Origin: Bremerella cremea
Lineage (GTDB): Bacteria; Planctomycetota; Planctomycetia; Pirellulales; Pirellulaceae
Assembly (NCBI RefSeq): GCF_003335505.1
Contig: NZ_QPEX01000030.1
Span: 1-64,000, forward strand
Length of the DNA stretch: 64,000 nt
Reading direction: 5' to 3'
Below the pieces are notes generated by a model. That model was not told the DNA's origin. It ran no database searches and saw nothing but the letters and a program-made list of their open reading frames with translations. The translations under genes and the position numbers were made by a program. Position 1 is the first letter of the stretch. Every line of letters starts with the position of its first letter. Shown here piece after piece: positions 63,281-64,000 of the stretch.

Positions 63281-64000
63281 TTAAGACGCGGCCGTTTGGC
63301 AGGCTTCCGAGGCAATTTCGAGGCACTCGCGGATGTCGGCTACTGGGTCTTTCGGGTTTTCTTCGTATTCCAACGAGAGACAACCATCCACCGGGAACTC
63401 GACCTGACGCAACGCCCGGAAGACGCCGACCGTGTCGAGATGCCCTTTGCCTAGGATCACCCCTTCGGTGCGTTCCTTTTGTTCGGCGAAATCTTTCAAG
63501 TGAATGCCATACAAGCGACCCTTCAACAGGCGAATCACTTCCACCGGGTCTTCGCCACTGCGGATAAAGTGCCCCAAGTCGGCACACGCGCCGATACGAG
63601 GATCGTGCGGTTTAACGGCGTTCAGCACGTCGAGGGCCGTGTTGTAGCGGTGCGATGGGCCATGGTTGTGAATAGCGATCCGAATGTCGTACTTGTCGAC
63701 GAGCTTGTCGAGGCTATCGAATGAATCGGGGGCAGGGTCGGCGGAAATGTTCTTTATGCCAGCCGCTTTGGCGAACTTGAAGATCTTTTCGTTCGCCGCA
63801 TGATCTTTGCTGAAACTGTTGACGCCATGCCCAAGGATCACCATTCCTTGGTCAGACATCTTCTTCTTCATCGCGGCAATTTGTTCGTCGGTCGAGTTCA
63901 AAGGGAAGTGGGCGCTGTAGAACTCTAAGTGAGCCACGCCGAGATCGCCAGCCAGTTGGATGGCTTTGTCGACATCAAAGCCACGCAGCGAGTAGCTTTG
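63281..64000 (-). CDS. Sugar phosphate isomerase/epimerase (xylose isomerase-like TIM barrel), truncated
   Basis: 240 codons are visible and the 5' end is beyond the right edge. The open frame continues from the window end (QSYSLRGFDVDKAIQLAG). TIM-barrel blocks of the AP_endonuc_2 family are present: HLEFYSAHFP, IAIHNHGPSHRYN with metal-type His residues, ACADLGHFIRSGEDP, GIHLKDFAE and CLSLEYEENP. The family isomerises or epimerises sugars with a divalent metal and is common in planctomycete sugar catabolism. The substrate is not defined. Confidence 0.85.
   Translation of the reverse strand, partial: QSYSLRGFDVDKAIQLAGDLGVAHLEFYSAHFPLNSTDEQIAAMKKKMSDQGMVILGHGVNSFSKDHAANEKIFKFAKAAGIKNISADPAPDSFDSLDKLVDKYDIRIAIHNHGPSHRYNTALDVLNAVKPHDPRIGACADLGHFIRSGEDPVEVIRLLKGRLYGIHLKDFAEQKERTEGVILGKGHLDTVGVFRALRQVEFPVDGCLSLEYEENPKDPVADIRECLEIASEACQTAAS

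Overview
The window looks like a chromosomal segment of a Planctomycetota bacterium, most likely from the Pirellulales. This is inferred from family content: DUF1080 (3-keto-disaccharide hydrolase-like) secreted proteins, a GxGYxYP protein, a Ser/Thr kinase fused to an extracytoplasmic sensor, a SUMF1-type protein, HD-GYP/HDOD signalling proteins and a long Lhr helicase. Genes lie densely on both strands, many convergent pairs overlap by a few bases, and the two tRNA genes do not encode CCA. No rRNA, CRISPR array, transposase or prophage is visible.

Layout. 1-3959 (+): envelope block with a flippase (cut by the left edge), a GT4 glycosyltransferase, PlsC-like acyltransferase and CdsA-like cytidylyltransferase. 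4140-4222: tRNA-Ser(CGA). 4349-8617 (-): ABC-2 exporter operon with accessory membrane proteins and a frameshifted mini-protein. 9079-15576 (-): PEP carboxylase, a GxGYxYP protein and an ABC-F ATPase. 16221-18343 (+): HD-GYP phosphodiesterase, PilZ protein and a PhnZ-like HD oxygenase. 18410-26006 (-): secreted alpha/beta hydrolase, DUF1080 protein and Lhr helicase. 26139-26818 (+): small-protein/HNH cassette. 26815-33578 (mostly -): DUF1080 protein, hybrid histidine kinase, ClC-CBS channel, orphan HsdR_N-like nuclease and macrodomain. 33708-34544 (+) diheme cytochrome, overlapping ilvA (-). 36607-40456 (+): receiver-kinase, receiver-HDOD and receiver-degenerate HD-GYP. 40465-42237 (-): Ada and a lipoprotein. 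42537-43402: GlsB-like protein and glnB, facing each other. 43403-44315: long intergenic region with two sigma-54-like promoters and a terminator. 44316-45382 (+): thioredoxin-like protein and SufE. 45392-49161 (-): sensor Ser/Thr kinase and aldose epimerase. 49448-53845 (+): ECF sigma factor, putative anti-sigma factor, PDZ protein and sigma-54 activator. 54048-54120: tRNA-Lys(CTT). 54241-60648 (-): two TPM-domain proteins and an RND efflux pump with adaptor. 61069-61693 (+): membrane protein/XRE pair under an inverted-repeat operator. 61742-64000 (-): ACP-SUMF1 fusion and a sugar isomerase-like protein cut by the right edge.

How the parts fit. Signalling is the main theme: c-di-GMP proteins, two-component proteins, a Ser/Thr kinase, an ECF module, a sigma-54 activator and P-II. 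The most notable non-coding region is 43403-44315. A good sigma-54-type -24/-12 element precedes glnB. A second one faces the same way about 400 bases upstream and is followed by a strong intrinsic terminator, which outlines an unannotated RNA or mini-mRNA of roughly 200 nt. Other leads are the ACP-SUMF1 fusion, a likely leaderless small-protein/HNH operon, an XRE operator over its own promoter, a receiver protein whose HD-GYP domain has lost its metal ligands, and an RND pump with an extra hydrophobic insertion.

All calls come from reading the sequence. No database search or folding program was run.
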